Made by a program: the position numbers and the translations under genes. A DNA stretch of 64,000 nt, taken from contig NC_083675.1 of assembly GCF_030384665.1 (NCBI RefSeq), forward strand, positions 1,236,001-1,300,000, given 5' to 3'. Source of the stretch: Lodderomyces elongisporus (taxonomy: Eukaryota; Ascomycota; Pichiomycetes; Serinales; Debaryomycetaceae). Shown piece by piece: positions 8,319 through 20,176 of this stretch. Position 1 is the stretch's first letter. Each line of letters begins with the position of its first letter. The notes under the pieces were generated by a model that saw only the letters and a program-made list of their open reading frames with translations, was not told the origin of the DNA and did no database searches.

Positions 8319-10769
8319 ATGCCGGAACTGGCTTCAGATTTATCTACCACTTCCTTGTCACAGACCAACTCAACTTGGAACACATTATACTCATACGACG
8401 ATGGATTGATATATTTACATTTGCGAAATAATGATCTATTGAAATTTTCGTTTCACTTGGATGGGTCATTGAACAGTACAGAGAATCTCGAGAACTTGCA
8501 AGAGGTGACACCATTGACATCGCCGCCTCCAAACACAAAGTTGTTTTTATTAAATAATAACTTATATGGACTCACCAGCAAAAACCTGTCACAGAGTCTG
8601 AGTCTGAGTCTGAGTCTGAGTCTGGATATACACGAGAATGAGGATAAGGATATTTGTGGAGATGGGCAGTTGGACCTTGTCAAATACGAAAATGATGAGT
8701 GGACTAACGAATGGTCATCTATGAACTATACAAATATTGATGACTCGTCTTTTTATCAAGATTCAACCATCTTAACTGACTATACTGCGAAAGACACAGT
8801 ATTCATATATGGAGGTCTCTGTTCATCAACCGGACTGATATCGAACCGACTAATTTCGCTAAATATCACCAATGGCTCGTTCTATAATGTCACCACATCG
8901 ACAAAGCCACAAGCCTTTTATGGAGCCTCCAATCTTGCAGCACCAAATGTACAGAACCAATTAATATTTGGAGGAAATCTGAATAAAGGCTGGCTCGATA
9001 TGAACCAATTGGCAACATGGAATTTTGCTTCTGGGTGGTCATTTAAACTAATTACAAAGCTGGCGCTGTCCAGTAAAGAACTGACGATTAATTCAAGAAT
9101 CAACGCTTTAACATTGCCACTTTTTAAGCCCCTACTGACAGGATTATCTATAACGAGCGACTTCACTATAGATGAGGTATTGATGATTGGGGGGACGATG
9201 AACGAGAAGGCGAGTACACCAACGTATGCAAAACTAAATATGGTGACAAATGATGTATATTGGAATACAACTGGTATGGACAACGAAAACACATTAAATT
9301 TAAGCCAGGTGCTAGGAGCAGCAACTGTGTTTTCGACATTAATTGTTATAAATTCAACATCGATTGCTTTAGGAGAAAGTGATATAAAGTCAAGAAGAGA
9401 TAGTGATTCTCTGCAGCAATACCAGATCAATTTGTATGATGTCGATACTTTGAAAAGTGTAGACAATTTAAAGGACCATATTGAAAGTTTATTCTCAAGC
9501 AAGTCTAGTTATTCGACTTCAAAAAGGAATGCCATAATATTAGGCACAATTCTACCCATATCCAGTATCATTATTATTGCCGTTGTAGTATATTACTTTT
9601 ATATGAAAAAAAGAAGAAAAGGAGGAAACAGATACGAAAAGGATGAGCTAGCTTCACAGTACTACGATAACAATAACGAACTTGATTACAGCTTTGATTA
9701 TCTTCCACACCAACCACCAATGTCCCACATTCAACCACCTTACATCAATAATGACCACAGTGATTCTGCTTCAACACTTAGTGGAGCGACCTCGATTACT
9801 TCATGGATGAGGAAAAGGCAGGATTTTGAAAAACAAAGAATACGAGCCAGTTTTCTTGCATCTAATGACACGCTAAACATTGTAGATGACGAGTCAGGGG
9901 AGACTACATTTGAAAGAATGACAATGGATGGAGACTATGACCGATACGATATTACGCAGAAAGAAAAACATCAAAGAGGGGCACAAAGAGCAGCAGGCGA
10001 TTCTTCTAATGATCCTGCTGTTGCTGCTGCTGCTACTGCTGCTGAAAAAGAAGAAGAAGAAGAAGATGATGAGCAAAATGAGGAGCAATACGGTGAAGAC
10101 AATGAAGATGCAACAGAAGAAGATTTGGGATACCATTCGAGATTTAGCCCGTCTCGTAATGCTTACTCGGAGAGTCCCTTGTTGCACAAATCAATAAGAA
10201 ATTTGAGGAAGAAATATAGCTTTACGAAAACACCACCGACAAGTCCATGTTCAGAAGCAAGACCTAAACATCCTGTGAAATACAGGTCATTGAGAACTAC
10301 TAAACTGGAACACTTGTTTCCAAATGATGCAATTGACGGTCCCCAAGTGTCTAATAAGGTTACGCGACCTGGAACACTTCATGAATGTGGATCTGACGTC
10401 ACTTCTTTGGATGATAAATTTGATGTTCAAGTTTTGGTAAGTAGCAAAAGAAGGTCAATATTGAGGATAGTCAACCCAGATGATAATGACGAAGATAAGG
10501 AGGTGGAAGAAGAACAAGAAGAAGAAGAGAAGGAAAAAGAAATATACAATGAGGATTATAGCAACAAATACGACTGTGATTACCCAGATAAACAAAAAGA
10601 GGAAACTGGAGATGGCAAAGCTCCAACACATATGGAACTAGCTGATTTATGCGATGTAATGTTCAACAACGACCTGGGGAGTGGTGCAAGAGATTCTCCA
10701 AGGCACCAACAGTTGCGACAACGAATTCCATCCGGCGAAAAAGATAAAGACGATGAAGAAGATGATTGA
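8319..10769 (+). CDS. Kelch-like ectodomain, single-pass membrane protein, acidic tail
   Basis: 816 residues, not recognised as a named gene. The N-terminal 400 residues have many N-x-S/T sites and three kelch-style beta-strand motifs ending in GG (FIYGG, LIFGG, LMIGG), suggesting a partial beta-propeller. One transmembrane segment lies at about 405-427 (IILGTILPISSIIIIAVVVY), followed by a basic stop-transfer KKRRK. The remaining ~390 residues look cytoplasmic and are very acidic, with long Glu/Asp runs. This implies a type I surface protein, yet the ATG at 8319 gives no hydrophobic signal peptide and an in-frame TAG sits upstream at about 8273, so a spliced upstream exon or non-classical insertion is possible. 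Five AGT-CTG repeats (8595-8624) encode a serine run when CTG is Ser. Axl2/Rax2-type polarity proteins are loosely similar in plan only. Confidence 0.7.
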   Translation: MPELASDLSTTSLSQTNSTWNTLYSYDDGLIYLHLRNNDLLKFSFHLDGSLNSTENLENLQEVTPLTSPPPNTKLFLLNNNLYGLTSKNLSQSLSLSLSLSLDIHENEDKDICGDGQLDLVKYENDEWTNEWSSMNYTNIDDSSFYQDSTILTDYTAKDTVFIYGGLCSSTGLISNRLISLNITNGSFYNVTTSTKPQAFYGASNLAAPNVQNQLIFGGNLNKGWLDMNQLATWNFASGWSFKLITKLALSSKELTINSRINALTLPLFKPLLTGLSITSDFTIDEVLMIGGTMNEKASTPTYAKLNMVTNDVYWNTTGMDNENTLNLSQVLGAATVFSTLIVINSTSIALGESDIKSRRDSDSLQQYQINLYDVDTLKSVDNLKDHIESLFSSKSSYSTSKRNAIILGTILPISSIIIIAVVVYYFYMKKRRKGGNRYEKDELASQYYDNNNELDYSFDYLPHQPPMSHIQPPYINNDHSDSASTLSGATSITSWMRKRQDFEKQRIRASFLASNDTLNIVDDESGETTFERMTMDGDYDRYDITQKEKHQRGAQRAAGDSSNDPAVAAAATAAEKEEEEEDDEQNEEQYGEDNEDATEEDLGYHSRFSPSRNAYSESPLLHKSIRNLRKKYSFTKTPPTSPCSEARPKHPVKYRSLRTTKLEHLFPNDAIDGPQVSNKVTRPGTLHECGSDVTSLDDKFDVQVLVSSKRRSILRIVNPDDNDEDKEVEEEQEEEEKEKEIYNEDYSNKYDCDYPDKQKEETGDGKAPTHMELADLCDVMFNNDLGSGARDSPRHQQLRQRIPSGEKDKDDEEDD
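8595..8624 (+). repeat. (AGTCTG)5 coding microsatellite
   Basis: Five in-frame hexamers inside the kelch-like gene. The standard code would give alternating Ser-Leu. With CTG as Ser it gives ten consecutive serines in the presumed ectodomain. Confidence 0.95.
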
Positions 10770-12119
10770 ATAATGATATTTTGAATGATACTTTGATTAA
10801 TGAAGCTTGATTAATGATATGTTGAACAGATTTGGTTGTCTTTTTTAGTTTATTTATACTGTATTATATTAGGTAGGTTTCACGATGGTATAAAGTTTGT
10901 GTGTAATGGGGAGCGGGATGTGCGAGAGAGAGAGAGAAAGATAGAGAAAGAGAGAAAAAAATACATATAGAATAAGTCACGTGTACAACTTCCCGTTTGA
11001 TCCGTGTAAGATATATTGACGATGATATGTTCGTAGATCTACTAATAAGTTTGAGTTTTCACCCTCGATATCTTATGAAAGTGGATTACAACTATTTGAT
11101 AAAGCTAAAGGAAAAGAAGAGAATGGCTTTGTTGCTCTATATTTAGCACAAATAGGAAATGAAAGGATTATCATTTCTTCTGTTTTTTTTTTTTTTTAAT
11201 ATTTTTCTTTCTTTCTTTTTGATTCTTCGGCTCTAAGAACAACGTTAAATTTTAAAAGATAAAAATTGGAAAACTAGGATTGAGGAAACCAAGCCACCAA
11301 AAATGCAAGAATTGTTAAAAAAAAGAAAATAAAAGTTGAAGAAATGGTGGAATAATAGAAGATACTAAAGCAAAAAAAAAAAAAAGAAAAACTACAGTAA
11401 ATGGAACACATGGAGTCAAGAATTAAAGGGAGGAGAGAGACGAAAGGATGTTGGGGAAAGAAGGAGGCGAGGTAAAAAAAAAAAATTATGAATGTAACAG
11501 ACAATCTTGAGACCAAAATATTTTAATTGCTTAAAGAGATACTAGTTTATCGTTCAAGAGTGTTTTTCCTATGTTGTAGTATTCCTTATATGTTGGACTT
11601 AGTAAGGATTAAGTTGATAATTTGTGCCTGTTCCTTCTTCAATGTCTCTTTTTTTGGTTAAATTCTTTTTTTTTTATTTTTTTATTTTTTTATTTTGCTT
11701 CTTTTCGTTTGTCTCTTACATAAGCGGTTTATAGTGTAAATACCTCTCTTCTTTTTCTTTTTTTTTTTTTAATGATTATATTTCCAGTCACTTAGTCACT
11801 CTTAATCAGACTACCACTATTATTATTCTACTATTCAAATAAAGAAAGTCAAAGAGCGCGCAAGTGAGAGAGAGAGAGAGAGAGAAACACACCATATGTG
11901 TTGTTTATAATTAACCATTTTACAACAAAAAAACTGTGCTACACTATATTACAGCGTACTACTCAATACAACTTTTCACCAGAATTGACATTACACTCCA
12001 CAATTTATTTGAAAAAGAATAGCAAATAAACAATATAAGCAGGATAAGAATCTATAACTTGCCAAGCGTGAGAGAAAGTCTACCTGTAAGTGCACATAAA
12101 CGTACACTATCATCATCTG
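10770..12119. other. Intergenic: upstream region of the C2H2 factor gene
   Basis: 1.35 kb. It holds short near-repeats of TGATTAATGA just after the kelch-like gene, a GAGA tract near 10925-10955, an E-box in GTCACGTG (CACGTG at 10978-10983, a Cbf1-type site), long T runs near 11185, 11650-11700 and 11755-11770, and a (GA)n tract near 11868-11885. No gene is seen. Confidence 0.65.
10978..10983. promoter_or_regulatory. CACGTG E-box (GTCACGTG)
   Basis: The octamer GTCACGTG fits the Cbf1 consensus RTCACRTG. It lies about 200 bp after the kelch-like gene and 1.1 kb before the zinc-finger gene. Function is inferred from the motif alone. Confidence 0.35.
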
Positions 12120-15100
12120 ATGGAGTCCAATATCAACTTGGACCAATTTGAGTCTGAATTCTACAACAATTTTACAACCAAATCTACACAGCCCAAAGAT
12201 GGATTCTCAACTTTAGGTGCCACCCCAACTAACTACAACGAGAATAATGAGTTTGCCATCACACCCGATTCACAACATAACCAAAATGGCAATGATGCGG
12301 ATGTAGACAATAACGGCCGTATAGAGCTACTATCGCACAATTTCACTGCAAAGGATTTGACTGAGAATTATAATCAAGTATACCCACAAATTAATGGAAC
12401 AAGTGGTGCAAATGGTGCAAATGGTGCAAATGCAATCAATGCTACTGATGTCGCAGGCGTTGACGGATTTGCTGATGAGAACCCATTCAACTCCCACTTG
12501 GATGCGACAGCTTTCAATACGGGTTCCTTGGATTATGGGTTAAATCCAAACTATATCCAACAGCAATCACAAGATAATATAAATAATGGTCAGATAGACA
12601 ACTCCAGCTTGCAGCAATTTGCTCTGTTGCAACAAGAACTACCAACTTTTCAAACACAATCACAACTGATGCAAAAATTTGCTATGAATGATGCAGCTGT
12701 TGGACTTGATTTTGCTGATAATAATAACACCAACACCAACACCAACACCAACACCAACACCAACACCAACACCAACACCAACACCAACACCAACACCAAC
12801 ACCAACACCAACACCAACACCAACACCAACACCAACACCAACACCAACACCAACACCAACACCAACACCAACACCAACACCATTAACAATAACAACATTA
12901 ACAATAACAATATTAGCAATAGCAAAATGCCCGGAGCCTTTCAAAGTGGTTTCACAAACCAGAATACGGAAACCGATTCAAACATTGCTAGTCTTCCCAT
13001 TTGCCAAGACAATATGGAAATAGACGACTCGCCTCCTTTTACTATTGAGCTGGATATATATTTTGACCAAACATTAGATGCCAATTCTGTCATCACCAGC
13101 AATCCAATACCGAATCATGAATCTGACTCACTACAAAAGAACCGACTATCCGTATTTAGTCAAAGTACCGCACATAGCAACAATCCAAATAACCTGCTAA
13201 GAAGTCCTGTTCAATCGCATGATTACAATGGTACGGTGTTTGATAATAACTCTAGAGTCTCATCTTATCAGAATGTACAAAGTGCTGCACACCCTCAGGA
13301 CAACCCAACCGCATTCACTAACGGACGCAACATATACTTTGACAATAATGAACGACAACAGATAATGGGTGGACGAGTTAGGAACGGTTCCATTGACTCT
13401 TACTATGCTGCCAATGTTATAAATCAACATGCATTGTATCAGCAACAAGCTCCGCAGCATTTAACACAAAGTACGAGCCAGCTTCATCCACATCCCAACT
13501 ACCTTACTCAAAATGGCACCCACGAGTTGTCGCCACTCACAACAACCACATCCCATACTCATTCTATATCATCTTTGCACTCGACACAAGCTTCATTCTT
13601 TTCGGCGCAGCAATATATGACAAGAAGTTCGATGGATCAACTGCTACTGCAACAGCAGCAACAGCAACAACAACAACAACAACAACACCGTTCGTCATCC
13701 TCGCTTCATCGCCCATCACTGGACTATGGTCGACAGTCTATAGAGCTTCAACAACAAACACCACAGCAGCAACAACGAAACGCCAGGTATTTGAGCTTTA
13801 CCAACTCCCTTTCCAATATGATTCCATTTATGGGAGATAAAAACCAGCAAAGATCACCACCTAATATTAAGCAGCAAAATCCACAAACGCAGTCCCTATT
13901 CAAGAATACTGGAAATAACAACAACAACAGCAGTAACAACAACAACAACAATGCTAGTAACGGCACTGTTAACTCTGCCCCTCAGTCGAGACACCTAATA
14001 AGATCCATATTCAAGTCAAATTACCAACAAGCAGGGGATGACCAGAGAGAAGATAATTTTGCGAAATTTGAAGGTGGCGAAGATACGTATATGCAAGGTA
14101 TGACCGCTTCAAACTTATCAAACCTTCCACCGGAAATTACAGTAGGAACTATGACCCCCATGAAGGAGGAGAATGAATCTGAAGCTGAGAATGTTAACCA
14201 GCAAACACAAGCAAAAAAGATGAAGCCTCCCAAGCGAAGCCTTTTCACAAGATTCAAAAGTTCTTCGGTGAAACAAGAAGATGAAAAACCATTACTCGAT
14301 GAAAAAACTTTTTCACAGGATGATTTTGATATGCTGGAACAAACACAACCTCAACTGAATTCAAACCAGGCTTCAAGCGGTACTCCATCAATCATGACAA
14401 ACCTTTATATTGAAAATTTGGAAAATTCGGTATCAGACTCCTCTCAGTCGGGAATGGGTGCAGGTGCAGGTGCAGGTCTGGGAGCAGGTCTGGGAGTAGT
14501 TACTGGCGCAGGCACAGGATCTGTGGAGCCTGATTATGCTGCTCTTTTCGAAAATGTAGGTAAGCGGAAAGCCACAACTAGCAATAACAAAAAGTCAAAA
14601 GAAAAGGAAAAATCAAAAAGCAAAGAGGACCAAAAATCACAACAAGGCTCGTCTTTCTTTTTTGGTGGTGGTAGCAATGGTGGTCTTAGTAATAAACAAG
14701 AAAAGCTTAACATTGTCCGCAGCAACTCGTTTGCAGATAACACGAGCGAGAACTGTGCTAGTCTTACCTCATCAGATGGCTCATCGATGGTGCAACATCT
14801 TCCATCCAATGATGGAGATCAAAATCGATCAACTGCACCATCAACTCCGGGTAACTCGACATTGGCATCAGCTTCAAAACGAATTTTGGGATCGAAACTT
14901 ATGCTGAAGAATAGCGGTGGTGGCAAAAAACTTAACTCAAAGTCGTCGAAGAAACAGAAGGAGCCCGTGTATGAAGAAGAACCGATTATTGCTTCGTTGG
15001 ACACACCCGTGGCTACCATGATTTCAGAAGGCGTCGAAGTGCAAGTTGATCTTGCTTCTTTAGACTTGCCGCCCGACACAAAGATTTTTCCTACTTCCAT

Positions 15101-15557
15101 AATCAATTCAAAGAACCGTACTAGAGGCAGAAAAGAAAACAAGGAAGCCGATATGCATGACGAGAGCAAAATTTTTCTTTGTAACTATTGTTCAAGAAGG
15201 TTCAAGAGACACGAGCATTTGAAACGGCATTTTAGATCCTTGCATACTTTTGAGAAACCATATGATTGTACAATTTGCAACAAGAAGTTTAGTAGGTCCG
15301 ATAACTTGAACCAGCATTTAAAAATACACAAGATGGAAGAAGAGCAAGCCGCTGGCACTGCCGAGGCAGAAGCAGCAGATGGAAATGGTACTACTGGAGG
15401 AGGAAGAGAAGAGGTAGAGCGAGAAAACTCTGGTTTTGGTTTTGGTTTTGGGTTTGGTAGCGGGGGTGGTAGTGGTGGTGGTAATGGCGTAAGTTCGACT
15501 AGATCTGGCGAAGATAGCATCATACATACAAGCATCAGCGAGTCATCTGATTTTTGA
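12120..15557 (+). CDS. Msn2/4-type C2H2 zinc-finger transcription factor
   Basis: 1145 residues from ATG 12120. The open frame continues 5' to a GTG that is not a plausible yeast start. Two adjacent C2H2 fingers near the C-terminus (about residues 1021-1073) have recognition-helix regions [15 protein letters not shown] and [14 protein letters not shown], typical of the Msn2/Msn4 group that binds CCCCT/STRE-like sites. The linker is TFEKP rather than TGEKP. The rest is low-complexity: Asn/Thr repeats, Gln tracts, Asn runs, a basic patch ([15 protein letters not shown]) and a Gly-rich C-terminal tail. CTG clade relatives include Msn4, Mnl1 and Cas5; I cannot tell which is the ortholog. Two in-frame CTG codons in the Gly/Ala stretch near 14470-14500 become Ser. 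It is convergent with ACE2. Confidence 0.82.
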   Translation: MESNINLDQFESEFYNNFTTKSTQPKDGFSTLGATPTNYNENNEFAITPDSQHNQNGNDADVDNNGRIELLSHNFTAKDLTENYNQVYPQINGTSGANGANGANAINATDVAGVDGFADENPFNSHLDATAFNTGSLDYGLNPNYIQQQSQDNINNGQIDNSSLQQFALLQQELPTFQTQSQLMQKFAMNDAAVGLDFADNNNTNTNTNTNTNTNTNTNTNTNTNTNTNTNTNTNTNTNTNTNTNTNTNTNTNTINNNNINNNNISNSKMPGAFQSGFTNQNTETDSNIASLPICQDNMEIDDSPPFTIELDIYFDQTLDANSVITSNPIPNHESDSLQKNRLSVFSQSTAHSNNPNNLLRSPVQSHDYNGTVFDNNSRVSSYQNVQSAAHPQDNPTAFTNGRNIYFDNNERQQIMGGRVRNGSIDSYYAANVINQHALYQQQAPQHLTQSTSQLHPHPNYLTQNGTHELSPLTTTTSHTHSISSLHSTQASFFSAQQYMTRSSMDQLLLQQQQQQQQQQQQHRSSSSLHRPSLDYGRQSIELQQQTPQQQQRNARYLSFTNSLSNMIPFMGDKNQQRSPPNIKQQNPQTQSLFKNTGNNNNNSSNNNNNNASNGTVNSAPQSRHLIRSIFKSNYQQAGDDQREDNFAKFEGGEDTYMQGMTASNLSNLPPEITVGTMTPMKEENESEAENVNQQTQAKKMKPPKRSLFTRFKSSSVKQEDEKPLLDEKTFSQDDFDMLEQTQPQLNSNQASSGTPSIMTNLYIENLENSVSDSSQSGMGAGAGAGLGAGLGVVTGAGTGSVEPDYAALFENVGKRKATTSNNKKSKEKEKSKSKEDQKSQQGSSFFFGGGSNGGLSNKQEKLNIVRSNSFADNTSENCASLTSSDGSSMVQHLPSNDGDQNRSTAPSTPGNSTLASASKRILGSKLMLKNSGGGKKLNSKSSKKQKEPVYEEEPIIASLDTPVATMISEGVEVQVDLASLDLPPDTKIFPTSIINSKNRTRGRKENKEADMHDESKIFLCNYCSRRFKRHEHLKRHFRSLHTFEKPYDCTICNKKFSRSDNLNQHLKIHKMEEEQAAGTAEAEAADGNGTTGGGREEVERENSGFGFGFGFGSGGGSGGGNGVSSTRSGEDSIIHTSISESSDF
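12726..12881 (+). repeat. (AACACC)26 coding microsatellite, Asn-Thr x26
   Basis: 26 perfect, uninterrupted hexamers (156 bp) in frame inside the zinc-finger factor gene, encoding 52 alternating Asn-Thr residues. Being pure, it is expected to vary in length between strains. Confidence 0.97.
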
Positions 15558-15750
15558 TTGAATCGCGAACTATTTTTAATTCATTATCAACCTATTTAGT
15601 TCTATCAATATATAATTCTTATACATTTTGGGTAATACAGCAAAAAAAGAAAAAAACAAGAATAATTCAAATTGCAAACTCATATTTTTTTTTAATTCTC
15701 AATATATCATTGAGATCTCACTGTGTCTAAAAATAAAGAAAATTAAGAAT

Positions 15751-15754
<4 letters not shown>

Positions 15755-15790
<36 letters not shown>
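15755..15790. repeat. (CATA)n/(TA)n tract between convergent genes
   Basis: An ATAC/TA alternating run lies in the 289-bp gap between the two convergent zinc-finger genes, possibly within their overlapping 3' ends. Confidence 0.8.
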
Positions 15791-15846
15791 GTAATAAACA
15801 AAAGTTAAGTGTAAATAAACATTTTCTGTACTGGTTCTTGAATCAA

Positions 15847-17365
15847 TTAGTTTCCTTCTCTTTCCACTAGATCACCCTTGAGTTTATCTAAAAGTGCGCC
15901 TTTTGTCATACTACTCCCTCCACCAGTGCCTGTGTTATTGTTTATACCAAGCTCATTCAATTTTTTCTTCAGTGGCTTTGTAACAAATCCTTTTACACCA
16001 CCAACACAAATATTTCTTTCCTGGTGCTTTTTTAAAGCATCGACTCTAGCAAATTCTTTGCCACAAGGACATTTACTTAATCTAAATTCGCTATGACATT
16101 TCAAATGTCGATTTAGATCATGCTGTCTAACGAATCTCTTGGGACAGAAGGAACAGCCAAATGGTCGGTCACTCAAATGGGTTTGGATGTGTGATCGAAC
16201 ATTGTATCGTCTAGTAAATAGCTTGCCACAGTTTTGATATGTGCATGTATAGTTTTTATTTTCATCTGGACCTGTCCAGTAATTATCCAACTCACCAGGC
16301 GGAAGAAGTGAGGTTTTCTTGACACGACGACGTGGAGACGTGTCTTTGATTTGAGATGCGAGTGTCTTTTTTGAATTGGGCGAGATCACGGGACTCCATT
16401 CAAGTATTTGTTGCTGTTGCTGTTGTTTTGGTTTTGTAGGTGTCTGCAAAAATTGGCTATTTTTGAGCTCAGTGAGTGTAGAGTCTGGGTTAAGCGAAGT
16501 TTGGTCATTAGGTCGAACAGGCGAAGTGTAATATTTTATTGGTGAAGAGTTAATGGTGGTTGTAAATGGTGAAGAAGATATATAATTATTGATATTATTA
16601 TTAGTATTGTACGTGTTGTTTGTGTTGTTGTTGTTGTTGTTGTGGGTGGTGGTGGTTTTGTTGTAAGGTGAACTATAGTAATTTGGTTGTTGTTGTGGTG
16701 ATGGAGCCTGCCTTTGAAAGTATTGGTTTTGCTGTTGTTGCTGCTGCTGCTGCTGTTGTTGTTGTTGTTGTTGCTGGATATACTGTTGTTGTTGCTGTTG
16801 GATCTGTTTGATCTGTTGGTATGTCTTCAGCAGCGACTGGGTATCGGGAATATATGGTGCTTGTTGATAGTCCTGAACTGGCAGGCTTTGTGGATAGCTG
16901 TGTTGTGGCTGGTAATGTTGTTGCTGTTGCTGTTGTTGATTGGTTTGGTTTTGCGTCTGAGGGTTAAAAAATATTGGTGTATAAAAATTTACATCATCAT
17001 TTTGAAGACTTGGATGCACTGGAGATGTGTCTTGAACAAATTGAAGATTTGATTTTGCGGGTGACGGAGATTGTGGCTCTGGCGAGGATTCCCATCCAGG
17101 AGATTCTTTTGACAATGGCGGTGGAGTTGGCGGAGGTAAAAATGTGTTGAAAGTTAAGTTATTACTGAATTGAAATTGTTGTGCTTCTAACTGTTGTTGT
17201 TGTTGTTGTTGCTGCTGCTGCTGTTGTTGCTGCTGCTGCTGTTGTTGTGGTATAGCCATCCTTTGCTTAGCCATTGCTGGTGGCATCAATTGACTTTGTT
17301 GTCTAAGAGGTGATCCCAGCTTAGGAGGAAATACGTTGTTTTGTTTCCTTGTTTGTTGTTGTTGC

Positions 17366-17435
<70 letters not shown>

Positions 17436-18570
17436 GCGGTTCTGGTAATGGTGGTGGTGATGCAACCAACGGCTTACTATAAACTGGCTCTTGGATGGGC
17501 AATGGAACAAACGTTAAATCATTACTGTTATTATTATTAATATTATTGTTATTGTTGTTGCCAATTGGATTTTCCTCTTCTAGTAATGGCTCAAAGTCGT
17601 CAACATATTGAAATGGAAGTTTGGGTAATTGATTGAGTTCTTGTTGCAAGGACTGCAAGTACTTGGCAGAATAAGAGTTTGCAATCTTTTTATTTTGGCT
17701 TTCCAGTCTTTGTGGAGTTGGAGATGGTGGGAATTTATACGACACAGGGTTCTGGTTGGTAACAATGTAGTCATCTTGCTTTACAGTGCGTGGCTGAGTT
17801 GTAGAGTTTTGTTGTGGTCCTTTTGTGTTTGGGGTAGTGATCCTTTTTATTGGTGACAGTTGTATAGCTCTTTGACGAAACTTTCCTGAATCCTCTTCGG
17901 CGCTATCATCATCTTCCTCGTTTTCTTGTTCTTCAATTAATAAAGTTGGTTTTTCTTCAAAGTTGAAGTTAAGAATCTCTTGGCTAGGCATATCTTGGCG
18001 AGTTTGGCGATGATAATTCTGGTTTTGTTGCTGTTGCTGTTGTGGTAGTGGTGGTTGTTGTTGTTGCGGGTTTTTTTGCAGTTCAGCGATTGGTGAGCTA
18101 TTCAAATTGTATGCTTTGGTTGAATGGTTTTGCAACAACTCTCCTGGGGCAATACTATTAACATCGGATGTTTTTTTTGTTGTCAAATGGCTCTGGTCAA
18201 GTATTGGCCTGCTGAAACTGGACAAGCCATTAATCGATAATTCTCTATTATGATCAGCAAACCCAAAGATTGCAGTTCCACTCTTGTGTCTCGCATGAGT
18301 ATTTGATCTTGATTTTGATCTTGATTTTTGAGCTGAGTGATAGGCTGTTGCTGTTCTTGAAGAAGAAGTTGAAAAGGAAGGTTGGTCATTGTTAGCATCA
18401 TTATTGGCGACAGCAAATCCACTAGGAACATCAAGATCTTGTAAACCCGAAAGTGCCTCGTTAATTAAAAAGTCAATCTCATTGGCATCAGTTTCAAAGA
18501 ATTGGTCAAAACAATCATTGTTCAATGATGGGAGATTGGAAATGTCGTCAAAAACATTGAAATTGTCCAT
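15847..18570 (-). CDS. ACE2: Ace2/Swi5-family zinc-finger transcription factor
   Basis: 907 residues. C-terminal C2H2 fingers (about residues 774-858) include the diagnostic Ace2/Swi5 blocks RRYNVRSHIQTHLSDRPFGC, RQHDLNRHLKCH and the atypical third finger CPCGKEFARVDALKKHQ. Basic residues (KPLKKKLNE) follow, consistent with a nuclear signal. CTG-clade yeasts usually keep one member, Ace2, which activates daughter-cell septum-degradation and cell-wall genes after mitosis (family knowledge). The N-terminus is acidic (FDDISNLPSL, DQFFETDANEIDFL), as for an activation or regulatory region. The middle is unusually Gln-rich, with several pure tracts, the longest about 30 Gln. The start is the first ATG; the 1.6 kb upstream spacer would hold its promoter. 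Confidence 0.9.
17351..17438 (-). repeat. Long polyglutamine-coding CAA/CAG tract in ACE2
   Basis: An almost pure run of TTG triplets on the plus strand, encoding about 30 Gln. Other Gln tracts in the same gene lie near 16735-16800, 16915-16940 and 17190-17250. Confidence 0.93.
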
Positions 18571-20176
18571 CTTGCAATAGATGTTGAGTAATTTCTATTT
18601 AAAGGGGACAAGCAAGGGGCAAATAAAAAGGAAGATAAATTGTATTGAATCGTTTGTAAGTTTTGGTAGTGTTTCTTGCTGCAGCTGCAGTGTAGTTGTT
18701 TCGTAATTTAATTAGCTTGTAGCGATGGGGTTGTAGTTGTAACTGTAATTATTAGCTTTTAAAATAAACGATTGCTCTAATCAGTTCATAAAATAGGTTT
18801 TGTAATGTTGATGTTGATGTTGATGTTGAAGTGAAAGGTATTGGTGGATGTGTGGTAAAACGAAAAGAAGGGAGAAGTAAGAAAGAAAGAAAGAAAGAAG
18901 GAAACAAAAAAAACAAAAAAGAGAGACAGCAAGTACAAGCAAGGATAAGCAAAGATAGGTGACCTATCAGAATGTTAATATACGAACAACAACTGACATG
19001 ATGTTATACTCTGTGTTTTTTTTTTGTTTTCTTTTCTTCTTGTTGTTTTTTCATTCTACTTTGATCATAAAGGTGATGGGAGGGGAGCGAGGTGGAACTT
19101 CTAACAATTAGAAGATCATAATTTCTCGATTAAGAAGAAGTGTAAACATTGGCAATTACTTTGCGAAATATGGAAAGTGACACAAAACACAGAAACTTAA
19201 AAGGAAGAAGACGCACACAAACAAAAAAAGAACATAGTAATGAGAATGGGAATGGGAATACTATGCGAAAACAAGTGGGTGGGTATAATTCCACCTGCCT
19301 TGTCGCTACTAAAGTGCTCCCGACTTTACTGCTCAAAGCATACTTTGATCTCAAAAGTAACATTTCAAACCCTATTGATTTTGCAAAAAAGAAATTGATA
19401 AAAGTCATTGCTAAATCTATACGGGTTTGGTGGTTTATGGGCTTTTTTTTTATTTGGGAGAAGTAAACAAAAAATATGAAATTTCTTAAATTACTCAAAT
19501 TCCAGGCTAATGATTTTCTATTTTGTTTTTCTATAGTTTTGGCGAGAAGATTTCCCATGATGATTTCCAATGAGTATTTTCTTTTATTGTTTGAGCCAAA
19601 TTAAAGAAAAAGAAAAAGAAAAAGAACAAAAACCAAAACAATTACAAATACAATTGGACAAAGAACTTTTTATTACTGAATTTGAATGCACCATATCGTC
19701 TAACCCGTATATATACATACATATATAGACTTACATATGTAGACGGATGTATAAATGCGATTAAAGTTTTCACATACACAAATTGAGAATGCCAAATCTT
19801 TAGGATGTTTAATAAAAATTTCAATTCCCGTGATTGTAAACGATTGAGTCAATTTCCAATTTCAGCAGCAATGAAGAATATGTAAATCTTGCATTACTTC
19901 TACACTACATTGAAAACAGTCAATGAGCTTATCACTTTGAAAAATAGAGTGCAAACAAACTGTTTGCAATCCTTTGTAAAAAATCTCTGCACAATCATTA
20001 TTGCATGAATAGGTCTTTTGTATTATTTCTTTTTCTTTCTTTTTTTTTGTTCAATATAACTTATGTGTATATATGTATATGTGTTTACATTTCTATCTAT
20101 CAGCATTTCTCACTTTACTTTACGTGGCTTTAACAAAAATCTACATGCGGCATCATCATACTCAACTCGCACAAGT
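18571..20176. other. Intergenic: ACE2 promoter / KGD2 3' flank
   Basis: 1.6 kb with a 12-bp palindrome CTGCAGCTGCAG at 18679-18690, a (TTGATG)n run near 18804-18828, purine runs near 18875-18920, and A/T-rich sequence towards KGD2. Overlapping frames at 19130-19570 on both strands lack supporting features. Confidence 0.6.

Noticed and set aside
12086..12091. GTAAGT donor-like site before the zinc-finger gene
   Set aside because: No branch site and acceptor that would improve the N-terminus; the ATG at 12120 suffices.
12650..13023. Frames of Val-Leu, Gly-Val and Thr-Pro repeats
   Set aside because: All are other-frame readings of the (AACACC)26 tract inside the zinc-finger gene.
19130..19570. 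Overlapping frames of 105 and 146 codons on both strands
   Set aside because: The longer one starts at TTG, neither has a recognisable domain or good coding character, and they occlude each other. Random opening is likelier.
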